Origin: Pseudomonas taiwanensis
Lineage (GTDB): Bacteria > Pseudomonadota > Gammaproteobacteria > Pseudomonadales > Pseudomonadaceae
Length of the DNA: 41,169 bases
Reading direction: 5' to 3'
Assembly (NCBI RefSeq): GCF_013393345.1
Contig: NZ_QJRF01000052.1
Location: 1-41,169, forward strand
Below, piece after piece: positions 1 to 8,373 of this stretch. Position numbers and translations under genes: made by a program. The notes under the pieces were generated by a model. It was not told where the DNA came from. It did no database searches and saw nothing but the letters and a program-made list of their open reading frames with translations. Position 1 is the first letter of the stretch. Each line of letters starts with the position of its first letter.

Positions 1-1
1 G

Positions 2-367
2 GCTCCCAAGCCGGTGGAACCGCCGCCCGCGCCGCCCAAGGCCGAAGCCCCGCCCGCGCCGCCGGTACCACCTGCGCCGGCGCCGGTGACGCCGCCCTCG
101 GCTAATGCCGGCTACCTGAAGAACCCGGCGCCCGAGTACCCCGCCTTCGCCCAGCGGCGCGGCTGGGAGGGCACCGTGCTGCTGCGCGTGCATGTGCTGG
201 CCAGCGGCTTGCCGAGCGAGGTCCAGGTGCAAACGAGCAGCGGCCGCGAGCTGCTCGACGAGGCTGCGGTGCGCGCGGTCAAGCGCTGGACCTTCGTGCC
301 GGCGAAACAGGGCGAGGTCGCCCGCGACGGCTGGGTCAGCGTGCCCATCGATTTCAAATTGAACTGA
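2..367 (+). CDS. tonB: TonB energy transducer, C-terminal part (5' end outside window)
   Basis: Open frame entering from the left edge and ending with TGA at 365-367. The visible part begins with a Pro/Ala/Lys-rich stretch, the periplasm-spanning spacer typical of TonB. It then has the TonB C-terminal domain: a YP motif, an EGTV strand, an SSG turn, LDEAAVRAV and W-F-P near the end. TonB links the proton motive force harvested by ExbB-ExbD to outer-membrane TonB-dependent receptors. The inner-membrane anchor at the N-terminus is not in the window. exbB follows after 15 bases, so the three genes form one operon. From memory, P. aeruginosa has the same order (tonB2-exbB1-exbD1) upstream of its malonate genes. 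Confidence 0.9.
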   Translation, partial: APKPVEPPPAPPKAEAPPAPPVPPAPAPVTPPSANAGYLKNPAPEYPAFAQRRGWEGTVLLRVHVLASGLPSEVQVQTSSGRELLDEAAVRAVKRWTFVPAKQGEVARDGWVSVPIDFKLN

Positions 368-382
368 TCAGAGGAAGACTCC

Positions 383-1090
383 ATGGACCTGTTAACCAAT
401 CCCTTCGCCTCCATCGAGCACCTGGTGATCTGGCTGCTCATCGGCTTCTCCGTCGTCACCTGGGGCCTGGCCCTGGTCAAGGGCATCCAGTTCGCCCGCC
501 TGAAGCGCCGCGACCGCCAGTTCCAGAAGCGCTTCTGGAGCGCCACCAGCCTGGACAGCGCCGCCGAGCAACTGCAGCAACATGCCGGGGCCGCCGCCCA
601 CGTGGCCCACGCCGGCTTCGCCGCGATCCAGGTGCAGGGCGGCCAGCCCGGCGACCTGAGCCAGGCGATCAACCACCAGGACCGCCTGGAGCGCGCCCTG
701 CGCCAGCAGATCCAGCGCGAACGGCGTTCCCTGGAATCGGGCCTGGCGGTGCTCGCCTCGATTGGTTCCACCTCGCCCTTCATCGGCCTGTTCGGCACCG
801 TCTGGGGGATCATGGAAGCCTTGAAGGGTATCAGTGCGGCCGGCTCGGCCAGCCTGGAAACCGTCGCCGGCCCCATCGGCGCAGCGCTGGTCGCCACCGG
901 CGTGGGCATCGCCGTCGCGGTGCCGGCGGTGCTGGTTTACAACTACTTCCTGCGCAGCCTGAAGCTCACTGCCGCCGACCTCGACGACTTCGCCCACGAC
1001 TTCTACCTGCTGGCGCAGAAGAGCGCCTTCAAGCTGCTCGTCAATCCGGCCCCGGCGCGTGCCGCCGGGGCCGTGAAGGAGGCCTCCTGA
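383..1090 (+). CDS. exbB: ExbB/TolQ-type proton channel subunit
   Basis: 235-residue MotA/TolQ/ExbB-family inner-membrane protein. A hydrophobic segment at about residues 12-30 is followed by a long basic cytoplasmic region. The conserved family block around residues 125-190 contains SIGSTSPFIGLFGTVWGIMEA and a GPIGAALVATGVGIAVAVPAVL helix pair. ExbB pentamers enclose ExbD and convert proton flow into TonB motion. The ATG at 383 is preceded by a GAGGAAG ribosome-binding site. exbD begins one base after the stop codon. Neighbouring tonB and exbD argue for ExbB rather than TolQ. Confidence 0.93.
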   Translation: MDLLTNPFASIEHLVIWLLIGFSVVTWGLALVKGIQFARLKRRDRQFQKRFWSATSLDSAAEQLQQHAGAAAHVAHAGFAAIQVQGGQPGDLSQAINHQDRLERALRQQIQRERRSLESGLAVLASIGSTSPFIGLFGTVWGIMEALKGISAAGSASLETVAGPIGAALVATGVGIAVAVPAVLVYNYFLRSLKLTAADLDDFAHDFYLLAQKSAFKLLVNPAPARAAGAVKEAS

Positions 1091-1091
1091 C

Positions 1092-1493
1092 ATGGCCTTC
1101 TCCACCCAGGACAACGACGAAGTCCTTTCCGAGATCAACGTCACCCCGCTGGTGGACGTGATGCTGGTGCTGCTGGTGGTGTTCATCGTCACCGCGCCGC
1201 TCTTGACCAACGCCATCCCGATCAACCTGCCAAAGACCGAGGCCGTGGCCCCGCCGGAGCAGAAGGACCCGCTGGTGGTGAGCATCGACGGCGCCGGCAA
1301 GCTGTTCATCAACAAGGACGAAATCCAGCCCGACCTGCTGCAGACCAGCCTGGAAGCCGCCAAGGCGAAGGACCCGGAACTGCGCGTGCAACTGCAGGCC
1401 GACGACCAGGTGGACTACGGCGCCGTGGCCCGCGCCATGGCCTCTATCGAGCGGGCGGGGATCACCAAGCTCGCGGTGATTACCGCGCGCTGA
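1092..1493 (+). CDS. exbD: ExbD/TolR-type proton channel subunit
   Basis: 133-residue biopolymer transport protein. It has a short cytoplasmic N-terminus ending in EINVTPLVDVMLVLLVVF. The Asp in that segment (residue 22) is the proton-carrying Asp of the ExbD/TolR family. A single transmembrane helix follows, then a periplasmic domain with VSIDGAGKLFINKDE and a C-terminal LAVITAR strand. It works with ExbB and TonB at the inner membrane to power TonB-dependent uptake. Its start lies one base after the exbB stop, with AGGAGG just upstream, so translation is probably coupled. It is the last gene of the operon; a repeat and a hairpin terminator follow. Confidence 0.93.
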   Translation: MAFSTQDNDEVLSEINVTPLVDVMLVLLVVFIVTAPLLTNAIPINLPKTEAVAPPEQKDPLVVSIDGAGKLFINKDEIQPDLLQTSLEAAKAKDPELRVQLQADDQVDYGAVARAMASIERAGITKLAVITAR

Positions 1494-1508
1494 CAGGGTT
1501 GGCTTTTT

Positions 1509-1593
1509 GTAGGTTGGTCTGAGCTACGCGAAGCCCAACGAGCGAACCTGATGCCCTGCAACGTTGGGCCTCGCTGCGCTCGGACCAACCTAC
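1509..1593. repeat. Inverted-repeat element, family A (GTAGGTTGG...CCAACCTAC)
   Basis: The outer arms GTAGGTTGG and CCAACCTAC enclose inner arms ending AAGCCCAACG and CGTTGGGC, giving a long imperfect hairpin. Related copies occur at 6255-6328, 28539-28569 (half copy) and 36687-36772, all intergenic. It lies between exbD and the terminator that follows. It looks like a dispersed Pseudomonas extragenic palindrome; no coding content is seen. Confidence 0.85.
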
Positions 1594-1635
1594 GGTGCTC
1601 ACCTCGCGCTAATCGTTGCGCTGACAGGCTTTGGT

Positions 1636-1671
1636 CGCCTCTCTTCAGGCAGGGGAGAGGCGGCCTTTTTA
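1636..1671 (+). terminator. Rho-independent terminator after tonB-exbB-exbD
   Basis: Perfect 8-bp stem CGCCTCTC (1636-1643) with GAGAGGCG (1655-1662), a 11-base loop, then GCCTTTTTATT. It separates the tonB operon from the mdc promoter region. Confidence 0.75.
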
Positions 1672-1706
1672 TTCGGTGCGCCACTGCTCTGCGCATTGCG
1701 GGCTGC

Positions 1707-1729
1707 ATCGTTAACCTGATCGTAACGAT
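1707..1729. promoter_or_regulatory. Candidate regulator site upstream of mdcA
   Basis: Inverted repeat ATCGTTA-N9-TAACGAT, about 80 bases before the mdcA start. Size and symmetry suit a LysR-type regulator, and MdcR is the expected regulator of this operon. The remainder of the 1494-1808 gap holds only the hairpin repeat and the terminator. No convincing sigma-70 box pair was found. Confidence 0.35.
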
Positions 1730-1808
1730 CGGTCCTCGGGCTTGATTGATGCCCCACCGGTCACGCTCCTAATGTGCGTTCCACGACAGCGGAACTCGTG
1801 GAGCCACC

Positions 1809-3470
1809 ATGACAACAAGACCCTCTCCCCCGCCGCAGTGGTCGCGTCGGCGCGCCGAAAAGCAGCGCCGTCTCGACCAGGTACGCAACCTCGCCGATGG
1901 CGTCGTGCTGCCCAGCGAACGGATCGTCGAAGCCCTTGAAGCCCTGATCGCCCCCGGCGACCGTGTGGTGCTCGAAGGCAACAACCAGAAGCAGGCGGAC
2001 TTCCTCTCCCGCTCCCTGGCCAAGGCCGATCCCGGCCGCCTGCACGACCTGCACATGATCATGCCCAGCGTCAGCCGCGCCGAGCACCTCGATCTCTATG
2101 AACGCGGCATCGCCCGCAAGCTCGACTTCTCCTTCGCCGGCCCGCAAAGCCTGCGCATCGGCCAGTTGCTGGAAGACGGCCTGCTGGAAGTGGGCGCCAT
2201 CCACACCTACATCGAGCTCTACTCGCGCCTGCTGGTGGACCTAATCCCCAACGTTGCCCTGGTGGCCGGCTTCATGGCCGACCGCGACGGCAACATCTAC
2301 ACCGGCCCCAGCACCGAAGACACGCCGGCGCTGGTGGAACCCACCGCGTTCAGCGACGGCATCGTCATCGTCCAGGTCAACGAGCTGGTGGACGATGTGC
2401 ACGACCTGCCACGCGTGGACATCCCCGCGTCCTGGGTCGACTTCGTGGTGGTCGCCGACAAGCCGTTCTACATCGAGCCGCTGTTCACCCGCGACCCGCG
2501 CCACATCAAGCCGGTGCACGTGCTGATGGCGATGATGGCGATCCGTGGCATCTACGAGAAACACAAGGTCCAGTCGCTCAACCACGGCATCGGTTTCAAC
2601 ACGGCGGCCATCGAACTGATCCTGCCCACCTACGGCGAATCCCTCGGCCTCAAGGGCAAGATCTGCCGCAACTGGACGCTCAATCCGCACCCCACGCTGA
2701 TCCCCGCCATCGAGACGGGTTGGGTGGAAAGCGTGCACTGCTTCGGCACCGAGCTGGGCATGGAGGACTACATCGCCCAGCGTCCGGACGTGTTCTTCAC
2801 CGGCCGCGACGGCTCGCTGCGCTCCAACCGGATGATGTGCCAGCTCGCCGGGCAATACGCGGTGGACCTGTTCATCGGCGCCACCCTGCAGGTCGACGGT
2901 GACGGCCATTCCTCCACCGTTACCCGTGGCCGCCTGGCAGGTTTCGGCGGTGCGCCGAACATGGGTCACGACCCGCGCGGTCGTCGCCACGCAACGCCCG
3001 CGTGGCTCGATATGACCGAGCCGGTGACCATGCTCGAACGTGGCAAGAAGCTGGTGGTGCAGATGGTCGAGACCTACCAGGAAGGTGGCAAACCCACCTT
3101 CGTCGAGACCCTCGATGCAGTCGACGTGGCGAAGAAGGCCGGCATGCCGCTGGCGCCGGTGATGATCTACGGCGACGACGTCACCCACCTGCTCACCGAG
3201 GAAGGCATCGCCTACCTCTACAAGGCGCGCAGCCTCGAAGAGCGCCGCGCGATGATCGCCGCGGTCGCCGGCGTTACCGCCATCGGCCTGCGCCACGACC
3301 CGAAAGAGACCCTGCGCATGCGTCGCGAAGGGCTGATCGCATTGCCGGAAGATCTCGGCATCCGCCGTACACAAGCCACGCGGGAACTGCTGGCGGCGAA
3401 AAGCATCGCCGAACTGGTGGAGTGGTCCGGCGGCCTTTACAACCCCCCGGCCAAGTTCAGGAGTTGGTGA
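1809..3470 (+). CDS. mdcA: Malonate decarboxylase subunit alpha (acetyl-S-ACP:malonate ACP transferase)
   Basis: 553 residues, the usual MdcA length. MdcA is a CoA-transferase-fold enzyme that moves the acyl carrier protein from acetate to malonate, making malonyl-S-ACP for decarboxylation by MdcD-MdcE. The CoA-transferase-like fold is visible in [21 protein letters not shown] near residue 60, in [20 protein letters not shown] mid-protein and in the [22 protein letters not shown] block. The ATG has GGAG six bases upstream. The stop overlaps the mdcB start (TGATG). It heads an operon containing all other Mdc subunits, which makes the assignment secure. Confidence 0.96.
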   Translation: MTTRPSPPPQWSRRRAEKQRRLDQVRNLADGVVLPSERIVEALEALIAPGDRVVLEGNNQKQADFLSRSLAKADPGRLHDLHMIMPSVSRAEHLDLYERGIARKLDFSFAGPQSLRIGQLLEDGLLEVGAIHTYIELYSRLLVDLIPNVALVAGFMADRDGNIYTGPSTEDTPALVEPTAFSDGIVIVQVNELVDDVHDLPRVDIPASWVDFVVVADKPFYIEPLFTRDPRHIKPVHVLMAMMAIRGIYEKHKVQSLNHGIGFNTAAIELILPTYGESLGLKGKICRNWTLNPHPTLIPAIETGWVESVHCFGTELGMEDYIAQRPDVFFTGRDGSLRSNRMMCQLAGQYAVDLFIGATLQVDGDGHSSTVTRGRLAGFGGAPNMGHDPRGRRHATPAWLDMTEPVTMLERGKKLVVQMVETYQEGGKPTFVETLDAVDVAKKAGMPLAPVMIYGDDVTHLLTEEGIAYLYKARSLEERRAMIAAVAGVTAIGLRHDPKETLRMRREGLIALPEDLGIRRTQATRELLAAKSIAELVEWSGGLYNPPAKFRSW

Positions 3471-4321
3471 TGAGCGCACTGATTGCACGCAATGCCGACC
3501 TGCCCCTGGCCGACTGGCTGGCGGACCTGGCGGTGGACGCCCTGATCGACGAGGCCGACCTCTCGCCCAAGCCCGCGTTGGTGGACCGTCGCGGCAGCGG
3601 CGCCCACCGCGATTTGCACCTGGGCCTGATGCACGCCTCGGCGCTGTCCCTCTGGCCTTGCTTCAAGCAGATGGCCGAAGCGGCGCTTGCGCATGGCGAA
3701 GTCGGCCAACCGCTGCGCGAAGCCCTCGGCCGTATCGGCCGTGAGGGTGAGGCGGCGATGCTCGTCACCACGGGTGGGGTGAATACCCATCGTGGCGCCA
3801 TCTGGGCCCTCGGCCTGCTGGTGGCAGCGATGGCCTTGAAACCCGAGAGCCGCGATGCCCATGCCATTGCCCTGCGCGCCGCGCGCATCGCCCTGATCGA
3901 CGACCGCGCGGCGCCCCACAGCGACAGCCACGGCGCCCAGGTCGCCCGTCGCTACGGTGCCCGTGGCGCGCGGGAAGAAGCCCAGCTCGGCTTCCCCGCC
4001 GTGATCGAACAGGGCCTGCCGCAGCTGGCGCGTAGCCGGGCAGCGGGTGCCGGTGAACAGAACGCCCGCCTCGATGCGCTGCTGGCGATCATGACTACTC
4101 TGGCCGACACCTGCGTGCTCTGGCGCGCCGGCCTCGAAGGCCTCGATGCCATGCAGCAGGGTGCCCGTGCGGTGCTCGATGCGGGTGGCAGTGCCAGCCT
4201 CGCTGGCCGCCGCCAACTGCGCGCACTGGATGCCCGCCTGCTGCAACTCAACGCCTCGCCGGGCGGTGCCGCCGACCTGTTGGCCGCCTGCCTGTTCCTC
4301 GATAAAGCCGGGAGCCTGTGA
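3470..4321 (+). CDS. mdcB: Triphosphoribosyl-dephospho-CoA synthase MdcB
   Basis: 283 residues. This CitG/MdcB-family enzyme makes 2'-(5''-triphosphoribosyl)-3'-dephospho-CoA from ATP and dephospho-CoA, the precursor of the MdcC prosthetic group. Family features seen are [21 protein letters not shown] near the N-terminus, [19 protein letters not shown] mid-protein (CitG-type GxNTHKGxxF-like motif) and an alpha-helical C-terminal half. The frame stays open well upstream inside mdcA. I chose the ATG at 3470 because it overlaps the mdcA stop and starts the family N-terminus. mdcC begins three bases after its stop. Confidence 0.93.
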   Translation: MSALIARNADLPLADWLADLAVDALIDEADLSPKPALVDRRGSGAHRDLHLGLMHASALSLWPCFKQMAEAALAHGEVGQPLREALGRIGREGEAAMLVTTGGVNTHRGAIWALGLLVAAMALKPESRDAHAIALRAARIALIDDRAAPHSDSHGAQVARRYGARGAREEAQLGFPAVIEQGLPQLARSRAAGAGEQNARLDALLAIMTTLADTCVLWRAGLEGLDAMQQGARAVLDAGGSASLAGRRQLRALDARLLQLNASPGGAADLLAACLFLDKAGSL

Positions 4322-4323
4322 CC

Positions 4324-4623
4324 ATGGAAACCCTGACCTTCCAATTCCCCGCCGGGCAGCCGGCCCGTGGCCGCGCCCTGGTCGGTTGCGTCGGCTCCGG
4401 CGACCTCGAAGTGCTGCTGGAACCCGGTAGCGCCGGCACCCTGTCGATCCAGGTGGTGACCTCGGTGAACGGCAGCGGGCCGCGCTGGCAGCAACTGTTC
4501 CAGCGCCTGTTCGACGGCCAGTCGCTGCCGGCCCTGAACATCGACATCCACGACTTCGGTGCCACCCCCGGCGTGGTGCGCCTGCGCCTGGAGCAGGGCC
4601 TGGAGGAACTTGCATATGACTGA
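4324..4623 (+). CDS. mdcC: Malonate decarboxylase acyl carrier protein (delta subunit)
   Basis: 99 residues, the expected size for the Mdc acyl carrier protein. The prosthetic-group site is visible in CVGSGDLEVLL. The serine is residue 25, the position reported for modification in the Klebsiella MdcC. The 2'-(5''-phosphoribosyl)-3'-dephospho-CoA arm attached there carries acetyl or malonyl groups. A GTG six bases upstream (4318) is in frame, but the ATG at 4324 gives the family N-terminus METLTF. The 3' end overlaps mdcD by eight bases. Confidence 0.94.
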   Translation: METLTFQFPAGQPARGRALVGCVGSGDLEVLLEPGSAGTLSIQVVTSVNGSGPRWQQLFQRLFDGQSLPALNIDIHDFGATPGVVRLRLEQGLEELAYD

Positions 4624-5470
4624 TACCGCACGCCTGCTCGAAGCCCGCAGCTTCGTCGAACTCGGTGCCCGCCAGCGCGCCCGCGCGCTGCTGGATGCCG
4701 GTAGCTTCCGCGAGCTCATCGGTCCCTTCGACCGGGTCATTTCTCCCTGGCTGCCGCAGCAGGGCATCGTGCCCCAGGCCGACGACGGCGTCGTGGTCGC
4801 CAAGGGCACCATCAACGGCCAGCCCGCAGTGATCGCCGCCATCGAAGGCGCCTTCCAGGGCGGCAGCATGGGCGAGGTTGGCGGCGCCAAGATCGCCGGG
4901 GCGCTGGAGTTGGCGGCCGAAGATAACCGCCAGGGCATTCCTACCTGTGCCGTGCTGCTGCTGGAAACGGGTGGCGTACGTTTGCAGGAGGCCAACCTGG
5001 GTCTGGCCGCGATTGCGGAAATCCAGGCGGCCATCGTCGAGCTGCGCCAATACCAGCCGGTGATCGGCATGGTCGCCGGTCCGGTCGGCTGCTTCGGCGG
5101 CATGTCCATCGCAGCCGGGCTGTGCAGCCACCTGATCGTCACCCGCGAAGCACGCCTGGGCCTCAACGGCCCGCAGGTGATCGAGCAGGAAGCCGGCATC
5201 GAAGAATACGACTCCCGCGACCGACCCTTCATCTGGAGCCTCACCGGTGGCGAGCAGCGCATGGCCAGCGGACTGGTGGACGCCTACGTCGCCGATGACA
5301 TCGAGGCGATCCGCGAAACCCTGCAAACGTTGCTCGCGCAACCGGAACAGGGCCTGCCGCGCAGTCGACGGCACGCCTGGTTCATCGAACGTCTGGCGCA
5401 ACTCGGGGATGACTGCGAACAACTGGACGCCGCCGCCGTGCGTGCCCTCTACCAAGGAGACCGGACATGA
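4616..5470 (+). CDS. mdcD: Malonate decarboxylase subunit beta
   Basis: 284 residues, carboxyltransferase (crotonase-like) fold. With MdcE it decarboxylates malonyl-S-ACP to acetyl-S-ACP without biotin. Seen are EGAFQGGSMGEVGGAKIAGALELA around residue 80, LLLETGGVRLQEANLGLAAI and the oxyanion-hole region GPVGCFGGMSIAAGLC. The frame is open further upstream. The ATG at 4616 was chosen because it lies inside the end of mdcC and yields the short family N-terminus. The stop overlaps mdcE (ATGA). Confidence 0.95.
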   Translation: MTDTARLLEARSFVELGARQRARALLDAGSFRELIGPFDRVISPWLPQQGIVPQADDGVVVAKGTINGQPAVIAAIEGAFQGGSMGEVGGAKIAGALELAAEDNRQGIPTCAVLLLETGGVRLQEANLGLAAIAEIQAAIVELRQYQPVIGMVAGPVGCFGGMSIAAGLCSHLIVTREARLGLNGPQVIEQEAGIEEYDSRDRPFIWSLTGGEQRMASGLVDAYVADDIEAIRETLQTLLAQPEQGLPRSRRHAWFIERLAQLGDDCEQLDAAAVRALYQGDRT

Positions 5471-6249
5471 GCCGTGGACTGAACTGGCTGCAAGGCCTTG
5501 CCAGCGGCGACACCCTGCAAGGATTCCCGGCCTCGGTGAAGGTGGTCGACGGTGAGCTGGGTAATCGCGCCGCGCGCTTCATCACCGTAGTGCCCGATTC
5601 GCAGAACCCATTCCCCCGCGCCCGCAATGGAGAGGTCGGCCTCCTTGAAGGCTGGGGCCTGGCCAAGGCGGTGGATGAGGCCATCGAAGCTGATCGCGAC
5701 GGTGCCAAGCGCGTCCTCGTGGCGTTAGTGGATGTCCCCAGCCAGGCCTACGGCCGCCGCGAGGAAGCGCTGGGTATTCACCAGGCGCTGGCGGGAGCGG
5801 TGGACGCCTACGCCCGCGCCCGTCTCGCCGGCCACCCGGTGATCGGCCTGCTGGTAGGCAAGGCCATGTCCGGCGCCTTCCTCGCCCACGGCTATCAGGC
5901 CCAACGCCTGATCGCTCTGGATGACGGTGGTGTGATGGTCCACGCCATGGGCAAGGCCGCCGCCGCGCGCATCACCCTGCGCAGCGTGGAAGAGCTGGAA
6001 GTGCTGGCCGCCAAGGTGCCGCCGATGGCCTACGACCTGGAGAACTACGCCTCTCTGGGATTGCTGTGGAAGCGGGTTGCCGTGGGCGATGCGCAGCAGC
6101 CGAACGAAGACGATATAGGTCGCGTGCGTGAGTGCCTGCTGCGGGCGGTGGAAGACATTGGTTCGAGTACCGATCTTGCCGGTCGGCTGGGCGCGGAGAA
6201 TCGCGCGGCGTCGTTGAAGGTGCGGGAGATGCTGCGGGCGCAGTGGTAG
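5467..6249 (+). CDS. mdcE: Malonate decarboxylase subunit gamma
   Basis: 260 residues, partner of MdcD in the malonyl-S-ACP decarboxylase. The carboxyltransferase-like core is recognisable in VDVPSQAYGRREEALGIHQ, in the glycine-rich GLLVGKAMSGAFLAHGYQA and in GVMVHAMGKAAAARIT. The start overlaps the mdcD stop by four bases, implying translational coupling. The operon is then interrupted by a 111-base gap holding a family A hairpin repeat before mdcG. Other junctions from mdcA to mdcH overlap or are nearly so. Confidence 0.95.
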   Translation: MSRGLNWLQGLASGDTLQGFPASVKVVDGELGNRAARFITVVPDSQNPFPRARNGEVGLLEGWGLAKAVDEAIEADRDGAKRVLVALVDVPSQAYGRREEALGIHQALAGAVDAYARARLAGHPVIGLLVGKAMSGAFLAHGYQAQRLIALDDGGVMVHAMGKAAAARITLRSVEELEVLAAKVPPMAYDLENYASLGLLWKRVAVGDAQQPNEDDIGRVRECLLRAVEDIGSSTDLAGRLGAENRAASLKVREMLRAQW

Positions 6250-6254
6250 CAAAT

Positions 6255-6328
6255 CGTTGGGCTTCGCATCGCTCAGCCACAACCTACGGGGTCTGCGTAG
6301 GTTGGGCAGAGCTACGCGAAGCCCAACA
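6255..6328. repeat. Inverted-repeat element, family A, inside the mdc operon
   Basis: Two related halves: CGTTGGGCTTCGC...CAACCTACG, then CGTAGGTTGGG...CGAAGCCCAAC. Together they form a hairpin about 74 bases long between mdcE and mdcG. It could stabilise or partly terminate the mdcA-E transcript. Confidence 0.85.
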
Positions 6329-6360
6329 TCCCGCCGCATAGAAACACCAAGGAGCCACGA

Positions 6361-6978
6361 ATGAACAAGACTCCAAAACCCCACGACCTGCTCTGGGGCA
6401 TGACCATCGACCAGCTGCCCGCCGACGCCCCTGTCTGGGCGCAGCAGGCTCTGGCCGCTGGCCATCCCGTGGTGGTGCGCCGTGCGCTTTGCGAACCCGG
6501 CCTTGTTGCCGTCGGCATTCGTGGCGCCACTCGCGACCAGCGCTTGGCCGCCTTCATGCCGATCCATTCCATCCAGCGTGCGCTCAGCCCCGAGCAATTG
6601 CGGTCTCGTGCCAGCGCCGATTTTCCTGCGCTTCGGGCGCTGGAAACCGTTGCGCCGATACTGGCCGCCACCGGCCTGCCCTGGGGCCCGACCGGCAGTG
6701 TTGGCTTTCAACTGGCCACCGGCGTCCCCGTGCTGCATCGGGCCAGCGACCTCGACCTGATCCTGCGCACTCCGAGTAATTTCAATCGTCAGCAAGCGCG
6801 CCTGCTGCTGGCGACATTGGACGACGCCCCCTGCCGCATCGACCTGCAATTGGAAACACCGAATGGCGCGGTGGCCTTGCGTGAGTGGGCCAGCGAGGCG
6901 CGTCGGGTGCTGTTGAAATGCGCCGAAAGGGCCCGTCTTGTGGATAACCCCTGGCTGCCCATGGAGTGCGCCGCGTGA
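6361..6978 (+). CDS. mdcG: Phosphoribosyl-dephospho-CoA transferase MdcG
   Basis: 205 residues. MdcG loads the phosphoribosyl-dephospho-CoA prosthetic group from the MdcB product onto the MdcC serine. It is a nucleotidyltransferase-fold enzyme. The paired aspartates D130 and D132 in the SDLDL motif match the catalytic metal-binding pair of the family. GPTGSVGFQLATG lies just before them. The ATG has AAGGAG seven bases upstream. The C-terminal codons overlap the mdcH start by four bases. Confidence 0.93.
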   Translation: MNKTPKPHDLLWGMTIDQLPADAPVWAQQALAAGHPVVVRRALCEPGLVAVGIRGATRDQRLAAFMPIHSIQRALSPEQLRSRASADFPALRALETVAPILAATGLPWGPTGSVGFQLATGVPVLHRASDLDLILRTPSNFNRQQARLLLATLDDAPCRIDLQLETPNGAVALREWASEARRVLLKCAERARLVDNPWLPMECAA

Positions 6979-7895
6979 GCAGCCTGTTCGCCTTCCCCGG
7001 CCAGGGCGCGCAACAGGTGGGCATGCTCCATCAGTTGCCACCGGAGGTCGCCGCCAGCCTGGTCGAGGCCAGCGATGTGCTGGGAGAGGACGTGCTGGCG
7101 CTGGATTCGGAAGAAGCCCTGCAATCCACCCGCGCGGTGCAACTCTGCCTGCTGGTGGCCGGTGTTTCCTGCGCACGCTTGCTGCTCCAGCGCAGCCCGG
7201 CACCGGACTACGTGGCGGGTCTTTCCATCGGCGCTTACACCGCAGCGGTGATCGCCGGTTCGCTGGACTTTGCCGATGCCCTGCGCCTGGTGGCGCTGCG
7301 TGGCGAGCTGATGCAGCGCGCCTATCCACAGGGCTTCGGCATGACCGCCATTCTCGGTCTCGATCAGGCGACCGTGGAGCGGCTGCTGGCCGAGTCTGAA
7401 GGGCCGGTCCATCTCGCCAACATCAACGCCGAGAACCAGTTGGTGATTGCCGGCAGCGAGACGGCCATGGCTGCGGTCGCCGAACGCGCCCGCGGGCTTG
7501 GCGCCGGTGCGGCGAAGCGCCTGGCGATGAGCGTGCCATCCCACTGCGCACTGCTGAATGAACCCGCCCGCGAACTGGCCGCCGCCTTTGCCGGTGTGGA
7601 ATTGCACCGCCCGGCCATTCGCTACCTCAGCGGCACGACAGCGCGGCCGGTGTTCGACCCTGAGCGCCTGCGCGACGACCTCGCCTTCAACATGTGCCGC
7701 GTCATCGACTGGCACGGCACGCTGCGCACCGCCTATGAACGCGGGGTGCGCCTGCACATCGAACTACCGCCCGGTGCCGTGCTCAGCGGCCTGGCGCGGC
7801 GGGTGTTCGACCAAGGTACGGTGATCGCCTTCCAGGGCGCCCGTCTGGATACGCTGGACGCCCTGCTGCGTGAGGAGGTAAGCCGGACCCGATAA
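6975..7895 (+). CDS. mdcH: Malonate decarboxylase epsilon subunit (malonyl-CoA:ACP transacylase)
   Basis: 306 residues, FabD-like acyltransferase. It gives the apo-acetylated carrier its first malonyl group so that the catalytic cycle can start. Seen are the N-terminal FPGQGAQ motif at residues 7-13, the nucleophile Ser84 in GLSIG and the paired His190 in VPSHCALL. The start is probably the GTG at 6975 that overlaps the mdcG stop (GTGA). Another GTG at 6966 is in frame but would add three residues before the family N-terminus. Confidence 0.93.
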   Translation: MSSLFAFPGQGAQQVGMLHQLPPEVAASLVEASDVLGEDVLALDSEEALQSTRAVQLCLLVAGVSCARLLLQRSPAPDYVAGLSIGAYTAAVIAGSLDFADALRLVALRGELMQRAYPQGFGMTAILGLDQATVERLLAESEGPVHLANINAENQLVIAGSETAMAAVAERARGLGAGAAKRLAMSVPSHCALLNEPARELAAAFAGVELHRPAIRYLSGTTARPVFDPERLRDDLAFNMCRVIDWHGTLRTAYERGVRLHIELPPGAVLSGLARRVFDQGTVIAFQGARLDTLDALLREEVSRTR

Positions 7896-7925
7896 CGCCG
7901 TGCGCTTCGAAGGACAAGAACAATC
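7867..7925 (+). repeat. Imperfect direct repeat, copy 1 (mdcH 3' end / madL leader)
   Basis: The last codons of mdcH (...EVSRTR-stop) and the following leader through CTTCGAAGGACAAGAA resemble the sequence at 9188-9245 after madM (...EISRLR-stop, CTTCGATGGACAATA). With one single-base gap the core looks roughly three-quarters identical by eye. The pair directly flanks madLM. Confidence 0.5.
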
Positions 7926-7955
7926 AACTTCGACCCCAATACGAGGGCAGCAATA

Positions 7956-8372
7956 ATGATCGTCTACGGTGTGGCCTTGCTGGCCGTCTGCACACTTGCC
8001 GGTGTCGTCATCGGCGATTTCCTCGGCGTCCTGCTGGGCGTCAAATCCAATGTCGGCGGCGTCGGCATCGCCATGATCCTGCTGATCTGCGCGCGTCTCT
8101 ACATGCATCGCCACGGCGGCATGACCAAGGAGTGCGAGTTCGGCGTGGGCTTCTGGGGCGCGATGTACATCCCCGTGGTGGTGGCCATGGCCGCGCAACA
8201 GAACGTCGTCACCGCGCTGCACGGCGGCCCGGTGGCGCTGATCGCAGCGGTAGGTTCGGTGCTGCTCTGCGGCGCGACCATCGCCCTGATCAGCCGCACC
8301 AACAAGGGTGAACCCTTGGCAAAGGAGTCTCTTGATCCCGGTGTGAATGCCGCCCCGGCAGGAGGTCGCTGA
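7956..8372 (+). CDS. madL: Malonate transporter subunit MadL
   Basis: 138-residue integral membrane protein. Its four hydrophobic segments lie at about residues 3-22, 33-49, 66-84 and 90-110, and its C-terminus is hydrophilic. MadL and MadM together form the sodium-dependent malonate carrier known from Malonomonas, and the pair accompanies mdc clusters in Pseudomonas. The 60-base leader after mdcH contains AAGAACAA at 7916-7923, matching the AAnAAnAA motif bound by Hfq/Crc in pseudomonads, and a GAGGGC ribosome site. madM starts one base after the stop. Confidence 0.92.
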   Translation: MIVYGVALLAVCTLAGVVIGDFLGVLLGVKSNVGGVGIAMILLICARLYMHRHGGMTKECEFGVGFWGAMYIPVVVAMAAQQNVVTALHGGPVALIAAVGSVLLCGATIALISRTNKGEPLAKESLDPGVNAAPAGGR

Positions 8373-8373
8373 C

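Noticed and set aside
3437-5455. 672-codon open frame on the minus strand opposite mdcB-mdcC-mdcD
   Set aside because: It is the antisense shadow of GC-rich genes with strong third-position bias. The product is His/Gln/Arg/Ala-rich with no recognisable domain, while the plus strand encodes clear family proteins.
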